NCBI GenBank assembly: GCA_032906765.1 | Contig: JAJTZB010000007.1 | Coordinates: forward strand, 18,079-82,078 | From: Nitrososphaerales archaeon | GTDB taxonomy: Archaea; Thermoproteota; Nitrososphaeria; Nitrososphaerales; Gagatemarchaeaceae | DNA: 64,000 nt | Reading direction: 5' to 3' | In this document: in pieces, positions 36,152 through 44,905 of the stretch | How the letters are laid out: each line of letters starts with the position of its first letter | Position numbering within the stretch: the first letter of the stretch is position 1 | Translations under genes and position numbers: made by a program | The notes under the pieces: model-generated | What the model was told of the DNA's origin: nothing | Seen by the model: only the letters and a program-made list of their open reading frames with translations | Databases searched by the model: none

Positions 36152-37669
36152 TTGACCTCTATCGTTCGCCCGCGTAGGACGGGGCTAATCGTCTTCGCGG
36201 CTAGGATAATCAGCGTCTTCACAGGCCTCATCTTCCTCGTCATGATGACGAGGTGGCTCGCGCCCGCGCAATTCGGCCTCTGGGAGGTGATCACGACGAT
36301 AGTCGCGTTCTCTGCCTATCCAGTCGGCGTGGTCACGTACTGGGCGACTCGGGAGGTGGCTAGGGGGTCCGCAGTCGCGAAGACGACGCTCGTCATTAAC
36401 CAGCTCGCGAGCCTGGTTGGCGTCGTCATCTATCTTGCGTTCGCGCTTCTCAGCTACGACGTCCTCCGTACGAACCTGGCCGCATTCGTGCTCGCGATCG
36501 TACTCGTGCCCCTAGCTTACTGGACTCAGGCGACCGGTGCTCTGCTCGCAGGCTACGACCCTGCAGTCAACGGCTACTCGCTCCTCCTTTCAGAGCCGAC
36601 AAAGCTGATCGTGGCGTATCCTCTCCTCTTCCAATTCAAATTGGGGATCTACGCGATAATCATAGCGATAGCGGCCTCTTATCTCGTCCAAGGCCTCTAC
36701 ACGACGTACAGGCTGTGGCCCGTGGCGGCGGGAAAGCTCGACCTCTCGCTCGGAAGGAAGTGGCTCGGGCTGTGGCACGTCCCGTCGCTCGGGACGCTGA
36801 CCTACCTCCTCGGGATAGCTGACACGTTCGTTGCATCGCTCGCCCAGGGGGCTACGATTCTCGCCGGATACTACCAGGCAGCCTTCCAGATATCGACCGT
36901 GATAGCTTACGGCCAGTACCTCTCGGTCGCCCTGTACCCAGCCCTCCTCAGGAGACACTCGGACAAGCTCGCGGGAGAGATACTCGAGTTCTCCATGCTC
37001 TTCGGAGTCCCGATGGCCGCGGGAGTGATCTCGCTCGCCCCCCAGATCCTTTACCTCTTGAGACCTGAGTATGCCTCCGTCAGCTTCGCACTTGTGATCC
37101 TCGCAATCTCTTCCTTGATCATGCTCTTCTCCAATGTGATAGACCAGACGCTGACTGGGAGGGAGACTGCGGACCTCGCGCAGGAAGGCAGGGCGGGGCG
37201 CATCATCAGAAGCGACCTGATGTTCGTGCCAGTGACAAACCTCGTATTCGTTTGTGGTTACGTTGCTGTCGTCTTCGTGCTGGGGCTCCTTGGAAGAGGA
37301 GGTCAGGTCCCACTGAGCCTGCTCGCAGCTTACTGGGCTCTCGCCCAGCTAGGGGCATGGCTGCTGATGGTGGCTGTCAAGTTCGAAAGGCTCAGAAGCA
37401 GGGTGGCCTTCACCTTCCCGAGGCCGATTCTTGCATACGTCGCCGTCGGAGCCCTGATGGGCGTCGTCGTCCACTTCGCGGGAGTGGCGGTGCTCCCGTC
37501 GGGGCTCGGAGGCCTCGAGTACGGAACTAGGCTCCTCCTTTTGGTACTCCTCGGCGCGGCGGTATACTTCGGCGTCCTCGTCTCTTTCGAAAAGCGCGTC
37601 AGGGGCTACTTCAGGGCAGTCCTCGGGCGCATCCCGCGGGGCACTGCTCCTTCTCCTACCACGGCTTGA
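36152..37669 (+). CDS. MOP-superfamily polysaccharide flippase-like membrane protein
   Basis: 505 aa with about 12-14 hydrophobic segments; starts IVFAARIISVFTGLIFLVMMTRWLAPAQFGLWEV, the RLLGPxxFG-type N-terminus of Wzx/RfbX exporters. Probably moves lipid-linked glycans across the membrane. TTG 36152 is the only usual start in frame near the first helix. It overlaps nadE convergently by 14 bp. Confidence 0.82.
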   Translation: MTSIVRPRRTGLIVFAARIISVFTGLIFLVMMTRWLAPAQFGLWEVITTIVAFSAYPVGVVTYWATREVARGSAVAKTTLVINQLASLVGVVIYLAFALLSYDVLRTNLAAFVLAIVLVPLAYWTQATGALLAGYDPAVNGYSLLLSEPTKLIVAYPLLFQFKLGIYAIIIAIAASYLVQGLYTTYRLWPVAAGKLDLSLGRKWLGLWHVPSLGTLTYLLGIADTFVASLAQGATILAGYYQAAFQISTVIAYGQYLSVALYPALLRRHSDKLAGEILEFSMLFGVPMAAGVISLAPQILYLLRPEYASVSFALVILAISSLIMLFSNVIDQTLTGRETADLAQEGRAGRIIRSDLMFVPVTNLVFVCGYVAVVFVLGLLGRGGQVPLSLLAAYWALAQLGAWLLMVAVKFERLRSRVAFTFPRPILAYVAVGALMGVVVHFAGVAVLPSGLGGLEYGTRLLLLVLLGAAVYFGVLVSFEKRVRGYFRAVLGRIPRGTAPSPTTA

Positions 37670-38447
37670 CCATTGGCGGGTACGCCCTCTTGTGCGCCGA
37701 CTCCCTATACTTCTTGAGGACGGCGTCTACGATGCCCCTGCCCACGCCAGATTCGGCAGCCGCACGCGCCGGGGACATCTTCTCGTCGAAGAGGCAGTAG
37801 AGGACGACGTCGAGGGTGTCGTAGTCGGCGGGCAGCTCGTCGGCCGCGAGGTGGCCTGGCCAGAGTCTGGGGGACGAGGGCTTTGTCACGACGCGCTCCG
37901 GCAACCCGAGGTGTCCGGCGAGCTCCCGGACCTGGCTCTTGTAGAGATGAGCTATGGGGAGGAAGTCGACGCCGCCGTCCCCGTGTTTAGTAAAAAAGCC
38001 TAGGAGGTCTTCCGATCGGTCTCCTGTCCCAGCAACGAGCAGGTTCAGCACGTTGGCCACGTAGTAGCTCATCGTCATCCTAATCCTCGCGTGTGAATTT
38101 CCCCTGGCTACCTTGTCGCCGTCCAAGTCGATGGCAGAGAAGAATCGTGAAGCGATGGGCGAGATGTCTGACTTGAAGGTCCTGACGCCCCACGACTCCG
38201 ACAGGGTTGTCGCGTCCTCGATGTCCTCTTTCGGGGTGGACTCCGACGGCATCAGGATCGTCACCACCCGTTCCTTCCCGAGCGCCTTCACGCAGAGAGC
38301 GCCCACGACTGCGCTGTCTACCCCGCCGCTGAGGCCGACGACTGCGCCCTTCGCGCCAGCCTCTTTCACTGTCTTCCTGATGAACCCGACAATCTCGCCC
38401 CCAGCTTTCACGTAGTCCAACTTCAGCGCCGAGATTGTGACAGTCAT
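37656..38447 (-). CDS. nadE: NH3-dependent NAD+ synthetase
   Basis: Amidates nicotinic acid adenine dinucleotide to NAD. 263 aa, synthetase domain only. PP-loop VVGLSGGVDSAVVGAL, TGDRSEDLLGFFTKHGDGG and LYKSQVRELA are present. ATG 38447; GGTTAAAACC (38471-38480) is about 27 nt upstream, so leaderless; the frame is open beyond it without support. Confidence 0.95.
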   Translation of the reverse strand: MTVTISALKLDYVKAGGEIVGFIRKTVKEAGAKGAVVGLSGGVDSAVVGALCVKALGKERVVTILMPSESTPKEDIEDATTLSESWGVRTFKSDISPIASRFFSAIDLDGDKVARGNSHARIRMTMSYYVANVLNLLVAGTGDRSEDLLGFFTKHGDGGVDFLPIAHLYKSQVRELAGHLGLPERVVTKPSSPRLWPGHLAADELPADYDTLDVVLYCLFDEKMSPARAAAESGVGRGIVDAVLKKYRESAHKRAYPPMVKPW

Positions 38448-38557
38448 CTGGGGCGCATGACTCAGGTCTCGGTTAAAACCCTTCGTCGGCCGTAGGTCCC
38501 AGATTCCTGGCGGAAGAGTTTTGAAAGACTGAAGGGCGACTCGTTGAGCGTATCGCT

Positions 38558-39367
38558 GTGGCAACTGCCCAGATCGACGTGTTCATCCCCACCTACAACA
38601 GCGCTGCCCATCTTCAGGACTGCATCTCGAGCGTCAGGCGCGCGCTCCCAGCGAGGAGGGTCGTACTGTTGGACCACGACAGCACGGACGGGACCTTGAA
38701 GATTGCGGAGAGAGAGGACTGCGAGGTCGTCCGGGAGGATAAGGGCCTCGGCTACGCGAGGCAACTCGCAATCGACCTCGCCGAGACTGAGGTGTTCGCG
38801 ATGGTGGAGAGCGACCTTGTCTACAGTCAGTTCGGCTGGTACGAGGACGCACTGAAGCTGATGCAGGGGATGGTAGGGGCCGTCGTCGTCTACGTCCCTA
38901 GGAGCGCGAGTGAAGAGAGGGGAAGGTACGCAGAGTTCTGGAGCAGAAGAACCCCGCTGGGGGAGCGCAGGCACGGGTTCAGCGCTGGTTCGACACTATT
39001 CAGGAAGGAGGCGGTAGAGGGTGTGCATCTCCCCCCTTTCCTGAACGCTTACGAGGACATCTACATCATGAGGCAGATGAGGAGGAGGGGATGGACCTAC
39101 AAGACTCTGGAGGTGGCCGGCACACACCACTCCGATATCCAATCCTCCAAGAAGGCCAGGTGGTACGGCGCGAACGCGAGGCTGCTCTACTCCGTCGACC
39201 CCGGCGACGTGACTCTCGTGAGAAGGCAGCTCGCTCTCCCGCTCATGGGGCTCGTGGCAGCCATCGGTTCCAGAAGCCCGTCCGTCTTTGCTTGGTCACT
39301 TTCGTTCAGCGCCAACTTCCTCCTCGGATGGAGCGACCCGAAGAGGTTCTCGAGGCTGAAACGCTGA
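38558..39367 (+). CDS. Family 2 glycosyltransferase
   Basis: 269 aa GT-A fold. DVFIPTYNSAAHLQDCISSV, LLDHDSTDGT, GLGYARQLAIDLAE and a VESDL metal-site motif; the acceptor region has FLNAYEDIYIMRQMRRRG. GTG start. A weak hydrophobic stretch near the C-terminus. Acceptor and donor are unknown; the flippase nearby suggests surface glycans. Confidence 0.85.
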   Translation: MATAQIDVFIPTYNSAAHLQDCISSVRRALPARRVVLLDHDSTDGTLKIAEREDCEVVREDKGLGYARQLAIDLAETEVFAMVESDLVYSQFGWYEDALKLMQGMVGAVVVYVPRSASEERGRYAEFWSRRTPLGERRHGFSAGSTLFRKEAVEGVHLPPFLNAYEDIYIMRQMRRRGWTYKTLEVAGTHHSDIQSSKKARWYGANARLLYSVDPGDVTLVRRQLALPLMGLVAAIGSRSPSVFAWSLSFSANFLLGWSDPKRFSRLKR

Positions 39368-39380
39368 GGCGCGCGACAGG

Positions 39381-40862
39381 CTACTGGGGGTGCTCGAGCA
39401 CTGCGGACAAGTACTCGAACCCGTCCTCGTCCCTCGACAGCTCAGTCAAATGCGACTCAAGAAACTCCTTCGATAGGCTCTCCTCGGCCAAAATCCCCTC
39501 AAGATTCCTGATCAACGCGCCGACCTCGAGCCTCTTGTGGAGCAGAGAGGCGCCGAACGACTTCACGGCGCGCCCGACCGCGTGCGCCTTGAAGAAGGAC
39601 ATCACCCTTACGGCCTGGGCCTGTCTGGCCTGGAATGAGTCAAGCGCCACGATAGGCCTTGAGAACCTCTTCGCCATCGTCATCACGCCTGAATTCTGAA
39701 GGTTCGACGTTGTGTGTGCGAATACGATGTGGGAGCACTCTTCCATCGCCTTCGCTATCTGGACTGGCTCAAAGAAGCCGACCTTCAGCTCGACCTCGCC
39801 GCTCGAGTACGACCCCGGGCCTGGTATCGCAGAACCGAACTCTTGCTCGATTTGCTTCAAGGCCGTCATCGACCTCTCCACTCCGACCTCAGCGTTGAGG
39901 CTCACCATCAGCCTGAGCGGGACTTGGAGCCTGCGGGCCAGCCTGATGATCAAAGGATAGCGCTTGTACTTGGCTGCGAATCCGAACGACCCAATCACGA
40001 GGCCGCCAGCCTCCTTGGATGGGAGGGCCGGCATGTTGGTGTACGACGCATGAGGTACGATGACGTAACGCCTTACGCCGTCCCTCTCGGCTGCCTCGTT
40101 CGCCCTGTAGGTGAGGGTTGCTTGCCTCTGGAGCCAGAGCCTCTCCTCCGGCTTGAATCGCTCTAGGGTGTCGTGAACCTTGACAACTACCCTCTTGCCC
40201 TGTGCAGCAAGCAGCTCCACATCCCGGACCAGCTCACCTCCGCGGCTGAGGCCGTTGGCATACTCGACTACGACGCTGCTCGCGGACGCGTCCCGGGCCG
40301 AGTCGACCATCTCCGCCTTCACCCTGGCGGAGGAGAATCGGGCCACCAACAGCCTCGCGTACTCCCCCATCCCGCCGGAAGCCGTAGAGTAGGTCAGTAT
40401 GCTGACAGCATCCTGCGTCTGCCCCGTGGCGCTTTCCGACTTCTCCCAGCAGACCACGCCGGCCCCGACCTCCCCCGCCTTTCGTAAGCCAAGCCGTGCC
40501 ACCTGGTCCGCGGGCACTCCTCCCGGAGCGGGGAAGAACGCAAACCCGTCCCCCTTCAAGAGCTCGGCGACGCGCCCCACCTCGACGAGCGAAGGCGGTC
40601 TGAGGAGGACGCAGCAATCGGCGAACGACTGGGGGAGATGGGTCTGTGTCGACCGAGAGTAAAGGTACCTTATCGATGTATAATGGGGGAGGTCGTAGAC
40701 CGACCTGCGGGAGGATGTTCCGTAAAGCCTGGAGTAGCCCTCGCCGTGGAGGTCCACGAGGAGGTTCCCGCGCTCAACTTCCAGCTCGATGACGCGGGCG
40801 CGCTTGTCCGGAATCCTGTCAGCAACTTCCGAGGCGAGCGCCCCGAGGCCGTCCTCACGCAA
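39381..40862 (-). CDS. Glycosyltransferase-like protein (GT-B fold, GT4-like)
   Basis: 493 aa. After a unique N-terminal about 150 residues, the sequence SILTYSTASGGMGEYARLLVARF resembles the GGMGxYA opening of GT4 enzymes, followed by VVVKVHDTLERF and GGLVIGSFGFAAKYKRYPLI, the start of the second Rossmann lobe. The usual EX7E motif is not clear. TTG start, overlapping the PIN gene upstream by 8 bp. Confidence 0.65.
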   Translation of the reverse strand: MREDGLGALASEVADRIPDKRARVIELEVERGNLLVDLHGEGYSRLYGTSSRRSVYDLPHYTSIRYLYSRSTQTHLPQSFADCCVLLRPPSLVEVGRVAELLKGDGFAFFPAPGGVPADQVARLGLRKAGEVGAGVVCWEKSESATGQTQDAVSILTYSTASGGMGEYARLLVARFSSARVKAEMVDSARDASASSVVVEYANGLSRGGELVRDVELLAAQGKRVVVKVHDTLERFKPEERLWLQRQATLTYRANEAAERDGVRRYVIVPHASYTNMPALPSKEAGGLVIGSFGFAAKYKRYPLIIRLARRLQVPLRLMVSLNAEVGVERSMTALKQIEQEFGSAIPGPGSYSSGEVELKVGFFEPVQIAKAMEECSHIVFAHTTSNLQNSGVMTMAKRFSRPIVALDSFQARQAQAVRVMSFFKAHAVGRAVKSFGASLLHKRLEVGALIRNLEGILAEESLSKEFLESHLTELSRDEDGFEYLSAVLEHPQ

Positions 40863-41232
40863 GAGCTACCCTGCCCCTGTGGAGAGTTACGACCTCCAGC
40901 TTCAAACGCTTCAGGGTCACGATCATCTCCTTGTCGACTGTGGCCACGACGGCCCCGCTTTTCCTGGCGTAGCCCACGACACAGTCGTCGACGCTCCCGC
41001 CTTCGCATCTCTCAGTCCGGAAGCTCCCGGCTAGCTCCTCCGCCACGCGTGCCACCTTCGACCTGCGCCACTCCTTCCCTGAGATTGTCCTGAGCTCCAC
41101 TAGGACGCAATCGAGAGCGACGGGCTGGAAAGAGCCTAACTCCTGCGTCATGTCTTCGAACCACGTTGTCGGCCTCTCGACGACGGCCATCAGGAAGCTG
41201 CTGTCAAAGACGACGAACCGACTGCCCTTCAA
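40855..41232 (-). CDS. PIN-domain protein (Fcf1/VapC9-like)
   Basis: 125 aa. Acidic residues FVVFDSSFL (D10), LVELR, SVDDCVVGYA and VATVDKEM fit a PIN nuclease site. No antitoxin partner adjoins it; it is instead coupled to the downstream glycosyltransferase-like gene. Archaeal homologues of the Fcf1 type act in rRNA processing. TTG start with a TATA-like GAATTAG about 28 nt upstream. Confidence 0.75.
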   Translation of the reverse strand: MKGSRFVVFDSSFLMAVVERPTTWFEDMTQELGSFQPVALDCVLVELRTISGKEWRRSKVARVAEELAGSFRTERCEGGSVDDCVVGYARKSGAVVATVDKEMIVTLKRLKLEVVTLHRGRVALA

Positions 41233-41307
41233 CTCCTGAACCAGCTTGCGCGCACTAATTCAACTTCACAGTGAAGGCGCAGCAGGGAGAACGGTTGCAG
41301 GGAAGCC

Positions 41308-41332
41308 CTAATATGCTCATAGGGACATTAGT
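41308..41332. promoter_or_regulatory. Candidate operator of the AbrB/PIN pair (nested inverted repeats)
   Basis: CCCTA-N9-TAGGG and CTAAT-N15-ATTAG overlap just before ATG 41336. Their position over the transcription start suits autorepression by the antitoxin. Inferred. Confidence 0.4.
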
Positions 41333-41335
41333 GGG

Positions 41336-41587
41336 ATGGGAAACCGGATGGGCGAGGCGACGATTGATGAAAGGGGGAGGATTGTCATCCCTCATGAGAT
41401 CAGGGACAAGCTGAAGCTGCGGCCAGAACAGAGACTCCGCGTTGAAGTGAAGGACGATGGACTTCTGATCAGACCCTATGTCTCGACGGAGGAGTTCATC
41501 AGGGAGATGAGGGGGTGCGTCTCCGGGTCCAAGGTCAGCCCAGAGAGACTCAAAGAAATCTGGGGTGCGAGACATCCTCATAATTGA
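41336..41587 (+). CDS. AbrB/MazE-type antitoxin
   Basis: 83 aa. SpoVT-AbrB swapped-hairpin domain: ATIDERGRIVIPHEIRDKLKLRPEQRLRV. The C-terminal third should bind the toxin. ATG 41336 or 41348. Its partner downstream is interrupted by a stop codon, so the antitoxin is probably an orphan. Confidence 0.82.
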   Translation: MGNRMGEATIDERGRIVIPHEIRDKLKLRPEQRLRVEVKDDGLLIRPYVSTEEFIREMRGCVSGSKVSPERLKEIWGARHPHN

Positions 41588-41978
41588 TTCGAACACTTGG
41601 GCCTACTACGACGGGGACGCCCCGGAACACGCCCGCGTGAGCGCGGTCATGGACAGGGCTCTGAAATCGTAACAGATCGGTGTCAACACAGTCATAGCAA
41701 TGGAGGTGGCCCACTTCCTGATAAGAAACCTCGGGCCAGTCAAGGGCCAGTCGAAGGTCGCGGAATTCCTGGGCTTCCCGATGGTCGTGGCGGATTTCGA
41801 CTACGGCACCCTGCTCGACTCCGTCGGGGAACTGGCGATGAATTCGCACTTCGGGGTCGGCGGCAGGGACGCCACCCTTCTCGCTTCGATGAAGAAGTTC
41901 GGGTGGAAGAGGATAATGACGCACGACTCGGCGCTGAAGAAGATAGACTGGCTCGATGTGCAAGACCCTGTCGGCTGA
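41565..41978 (+). pseudogene. VapC-like PIN toxin broken by an in-frame TAA
   Basis: Reading from GTG 41565 gives IIDSNTWAYYDGDAP, a PIN start, then TAA at 41670-41672 (codon 36), then an intact continuation VIAMEVAHFLIRNL and RDATLLASMKKFG, with the later PIN acids. Only one nonsense change separates it from a full toxin. It overlaps the antitoxin by 23 bp, the normal TA arrangement. Confidence 0.8.
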
Positions 41979-42005
41979 CCAGGAGACTCTCTGCCTGCGC
42001 GAATG

Positions 42006-43274
42006 CTACTTCAGCAGGCCCGAGCCTATCAGGCGCCACCTCTCTGCTATGCGCCTGCTGACCGCCGCCCGCATCCCTGTCTCGATCGCGACCGGCTTCT
42101 TCAGGTCTACCTCGATGACGTCGCCTCTCGCAGACGTGACGACCGCAGGCGACGACGAAGTGCCAAGGTTGAGCCTGAGGTTCTCCGCCGGCTTCACCTT
42201 GTCCACCTTCACAAGCTCAGCGGAACCAACCGCCGTCTCGAAGAGGTCCAGGTCGAGCGTCAGGTGTTCCAGAGTCTGCGGCAGGGTTCCTGGCTTCCCA
42301 ATCACGCTTCCGACCATCTGATCGCCCTTCGTGAACGTCGGGTCAAGATGGGTGCCAACGGCGATGAGGCCGCCGGGTCCCACCCTGTCCGTGTCTCCTG
42401 CGCCGGTCTGAAGACTTGAAACTTTGGTGATTATCGGGACGTACTTGCCGCTCCTCTCATCGACCATCCCCGGCCTGACCTCAACCTCTTCGCCGACGCG
42501 CAGCTCTCCCTTCACGAGGCTCCCGCCCAACACCCCTCCCGACAGCGACTCTATCCCCATTCCGGGCCTGTTGACGTCGAAGCTCCTGACCACGTACATC
42601 AGCGGGTCAGCCTTCGGGTCCCTCTTCGGCGTCGGGATGACCTCCTCGAGCGCCTCAATCAGAGCGTCAATGTTCAGCTTCTGCTGCGCTGAGATCGGCA
42701 CGATGGGCGCGTCTGCAGCGACCGTGTTCGCGATGAACGCCTTGATCGCCTCCTCGTTCTTCTTCGCCTCCTCGTCGGTCACAAGGTCGATCTTGTTCTG
42801 GGCTACCACTATCCGCTTCATCCCGAGCATCTGGAGAGCTTGCAGGTGCTCCCTCGTCTGGGGCTTGGGAACAGGCTCGTTCGCAGCTATCACGAGAAGA
42901 GCGCCGTCCATCAGGAAAGCACCAGCGAGCATGTTCGTCATCAGGGACTCGTGGCCGGGGCAGTCGACGAAGCTTACGGATCTCAGCAGCTTCGTCTCCT
43001 TGCCGCAGACGGGGCACTTCGGGCTCGTCGAGTAGTTGGCCGGCGCAGGTGTGTGGGCGCACTTGTAGAAAGCCGCGTCTGCGTATCCGACCTTGATCGT
43101 GATCCCCCTCCTCAGTTCCTCGCTGTGGGCGCTCGCCCACACTCCCGTAATCGATTGGATCGTCGTGGTCTTACCATGATCTACGTGACCTGCGCTTCCG
43201 ATGTTGACCTCAGGCTGCTTCGGGAGAAGAGGTCTTTGTAGTCCCGGATCGGCAACCAACCTCTGTTCTGACAA
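42006..43274 (-). CDS. eif2g: Translation initiation factor 2, gamma subunit
   Basis: GTPase that delivers initiator Met-tRNA. 422 aa. NIGSAGHVDHGKTTTIQSITG (P-loop), switch I RRGITIKVGYA, a zinc knuckle ending CPVCGKE, VDCPGHESLM, NKID; domains II and III follow. TTG start 43274; CTTTTTAAAC (43298-43307) is about 28 nt upstream. A 71-bp diverged copy of its codons near 42820 lies at 45556-45626. Confidence 0.96.
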   Translation of the reverse strand: MSEQRLVADPGLQRPLLPKQPEVNIGSAGHVDHGKTTTIQSITGVWASAHSEELRRGITIKVGYADAAFYKCAHTPAPANYSTSPKCPVCGKETKLLRSVSFVDCPGHESLMTNMLAGAFLMDGALLVIAANEPVPKPQTREHLQALQMLGMKRIVVAQNKIDLVTDEEAKKNEEAIKAFIANTVAADAPIVPISAQQKLNIDALIEALEEVIPTPKRDPKADPLMYVVRSFDVNRPGMGIESLSGGVLGGSLVKGELRVGEEVEVRPGMVDERSGKYVPIITKVSSLQTGAGDTDRVGPGGLIAVGTHLDPTFTKGDQMVGSVIGKPGTLPQTLEHLTLDLDLFETAVGSAELVKVDKVKPAENLRLNLGTSSSPAVVTSARGDVIEVDLKKPVAIETGMRAAVSRRIAERWRLIGSGLLK

Positions 43275-43331
43275 GAGAATCGCGTTCGACCTCGGCCCTT
43301 TTTAAACGCGGCGAGGCTCTGAGTGTTTACC

Positions 43332-43745
43332 TCACCCGCGAGCTCTATCCGCCTTGAGGGGAAGCCTCTCGAGCCCGCGAATCTTGTCGAACTCTCTGTC
43401 AGTCGAGACCACCTTACCGTCACGTGCTAGCGCCTCCGCCGCGACCAGAGCGTCGAAGTAATCGAGGCCGTGCACCTCTTGAAGGATTGCCGCCGTGAAG
43501 AGGATGGGTGCGGTCACCGAACCAACAGCTTGAATCGAAGATGGGAACTCCGCGGCCATACTCAGGAACACAGTCCTCCGTTGCGAAGGAGAGAACCCAT
43601 TGCTCTTGAGAACGAGGTCGAACTCAAACATGGCTGACCCAGCAATTACCAAGTCGTCCACTGCAGAAGAGAGGTGAGCTACGGCGTCTTCATGATGCTT
43701 GTCCAAGGGGTCGCTGGCTGCGAAGAGGACAACCGTGTCAAGCAC
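43332..43745 (-). CDS. PIN-domain toxin (VapC-like)
   Basis: 137 aa. LDTVVLFAASDP supplies the first Asp; FEFDLVLKS, DYFDALVAAEAL and VSTDREFDKI give the remaining acids. A ribonuclease toxin by family. It overlaps the AbrB antitoxin gene by 8 bp, downstream of it. Confidence 0.82.
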   Translation of the reverse strand: MLDTVVLFAASDPLDKHHEDAVAHLSSAVDDLVIAGSAMFEFDLVLKSNGFSPSQRRTVFLSMAAEFPSSIQAVGSVTAPILFTAAILQEVHGLDYFDALVAAEALARDGKVVSTDREFDKIRGLERLPLKADRARG

Positions 43746-43986
43746 CGGCAGTCTTGATCACCGTCTTCAGGTAGCTTGAGGCTTCGTGCTTCTCCTCCTT
43801 GAAGGCGAAGCCCCGGAGGCTCTCACTGAACTTCCTCCCACGGCTGCTCTCAACGATGAAGCCTCCCCTGAATGGAACGACCACGAGCTTCTCGCCCTTG
43901 CGCAGGCCAGAGGCCCTGGCAGCATCGCATCCGATGGCCAGCCTGTACTTGTCGTCGAGGGTGGTGACGCCCTTCGGCCTTGGCAT
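43738..43986 (-). CDS. AbrB-like antitoxin
   Basis: 82 aa from ATG 43986 (MPRPKGVTTLDDKYRLAIG); GTG 43995 would lie inside the repeat that probably controls it. The swapped-hairpin pattern DKYRLAIGCDAARASGLRKGEKLVVVP is seen. First gene of the pair with the PIN toxin. Confidence 0.72.
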   Translation of the reverse strand: MPRPKGVTTLDDKYRLAIGCDAARASGLRKGEKLVVVPFRGGFIVESSRGRKFSESLRGFAFKEEKHEASSYLKTVIKTAGA

Positions 43987-43988
43987 TG

Positions 43989-44015
43989 TTCCCACATTAC
44001 TGCAATTCTTCCCAC
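43989..44015. promoter_or_regulatory. Direct repeat TTCCCAC at an antitoxin promoter
   Basis: TTCCCAC at 43989-43995 and 44009-44015, exactly 20 bp apart (about two helical turns), between the ATG 43986 and the TATA-like TTATTTAAG. A likely antitoxin-binding site. Confidence 0.45.
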
Positions 44016-44059
44016 TTATTTAAGCCCAACTGCTCATGAGGCAGAACGCCGCCTTTCGG

Positions 44060-44494
44060 TCAGCTCTTCGGTCTGAAAGCCTCGGGACTCTCCCTCTTCA
44101 AGCCGGGGACCGCGTCCAGGTCTGCGTCGCCGGAGATGACGACCTGAACTCCCTTGCTCATGGCTGACGCGCAGTGGACCGCATCCCTGGGGGCCAATTC
44201 ATGATCTTCCACAAGCTTCTGGGCGCGGACCAGGAGCTCCTCGGTCACTGGTACGAACCTCAGATTCGGAAAGTGCAGTAGCTTCTTCCCCGCGCTCAAG
44301 GAATCCGCCTTGCCCACGGTCCTAAGTACCACCCAGACCACCTCGTCCCAAGTCAGGACGGAAGTGTATGCCACGATTCTCCCCTGCTCGATATAGCGGA
44401 GGACCCTCGTCGCCGCCCGTGCCCTTCCGATGTCTCCATAGAGGACCGGGCCGATGAAGACGTTCGAATCAACGTAGACGCTTGAAGCGCTCAA
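44060..44494 (-). CDS. PIN-domain toxin (VapC-like)
   Basis: 144 aa from TTG 44494 (MSASSVYVDSNVFIGP); the frame is open to 44524 without need. VYVDSNVF, LTWDEVVWV, LAPRDAVHCASA and VISGDADLD are the PIN acids in order. It overlaps its antitoxin by 26 bp. Confidence 0.85.
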   Translation of the reverse strand: MSASSVYVDSNVFIGPVLYGDIGRARAATRVLRYIEQGRIVAYTSVLTWDEVVWVVLRTVGKADSLSAGKKLLHFPNLRFVPVTEELLVRAQKLVEDHELAPRDAVHCASAMSKGVQVVISGDADLDAVPGLKRESPEAFRPKS

Positions 44495-44729
44495 GATGCT
44501 CTTCCTCCAGAATCTCTTCCACATCCACTTCGTGGTCCAGCTTCTTGGAATACGTGCTCAAGAAGTAATCGACGTAGTTCTCCGTCGGAGCCCCGAGCCT
44601 CCTGACAACCACTTCCCCGTTCCTGAACTCGACCGTGACATCGGTTCCCTCCCGGATCCCAGCCTTCTCCCTGACATCTTTCGGGATGACAACCTGTCCC
44701 TTTTCGCCTACTCGCATCCTCATTTTCAT
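44469..44729 (-). CDS. AbrB-type antitoxin
   Basis: 86 aa. MRMRVGEKGQVVIPKDVREKAGIREG is a classic SpoVT-AbrB DNA-binding domain. The acidic, helical C-terminus (VDVEEILEEEHLERF) would plug the toxin. A repeated TTATACTTT precedes it. Confidence 0.88.
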   Translation of the reverse strand: MKMRMRVGEKGQVVIPKDVREKAGIREGTDVTVEFRNGEVVVRRLGAPTENYVDYFLSTYSKKLDHEVDVEEILEEEHLERFKRLR

Positions 44730-44738
44730 ACTTCAGGT

Positions 44739-44767
44739 TATACTTTTAACTACCACTTATACTTTCA
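44739..44767. promoter_or_regulatory. Direct repeat TTATACTTT upstream of an AbrB antitoxin gene
   Basis: Two copies of TTATACTTT (44739-44747 and 44758-44766), 19 bp apart, starting 10 bp upstream of the ATG. The AT-rich copies also supply the TATA element, so binding would block transcription. Confidence 0.45.
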
Positions 44768-44905
44768 CTTGGCTAATCTCTGACCCGCCATGCAATCGAT
44801 GCATTGGGGCATCCCGGAGCTCTCGAGCCTTCAAGTTCGGCTCGTCTCTTGGATGGGGGTGGTGTTTATGATATCAAAAAGTAGATGAATGTAGGTGTCT
44901 GACGG

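Noticed and set aside
44789..44805. ATGCAATCGATGCAT, similar to the glmS-region half-site
   Set aside because: Spacing and orientation differ from ATGCAA-N8-TTGCAT and there is no obvious target promoter; likely chance.
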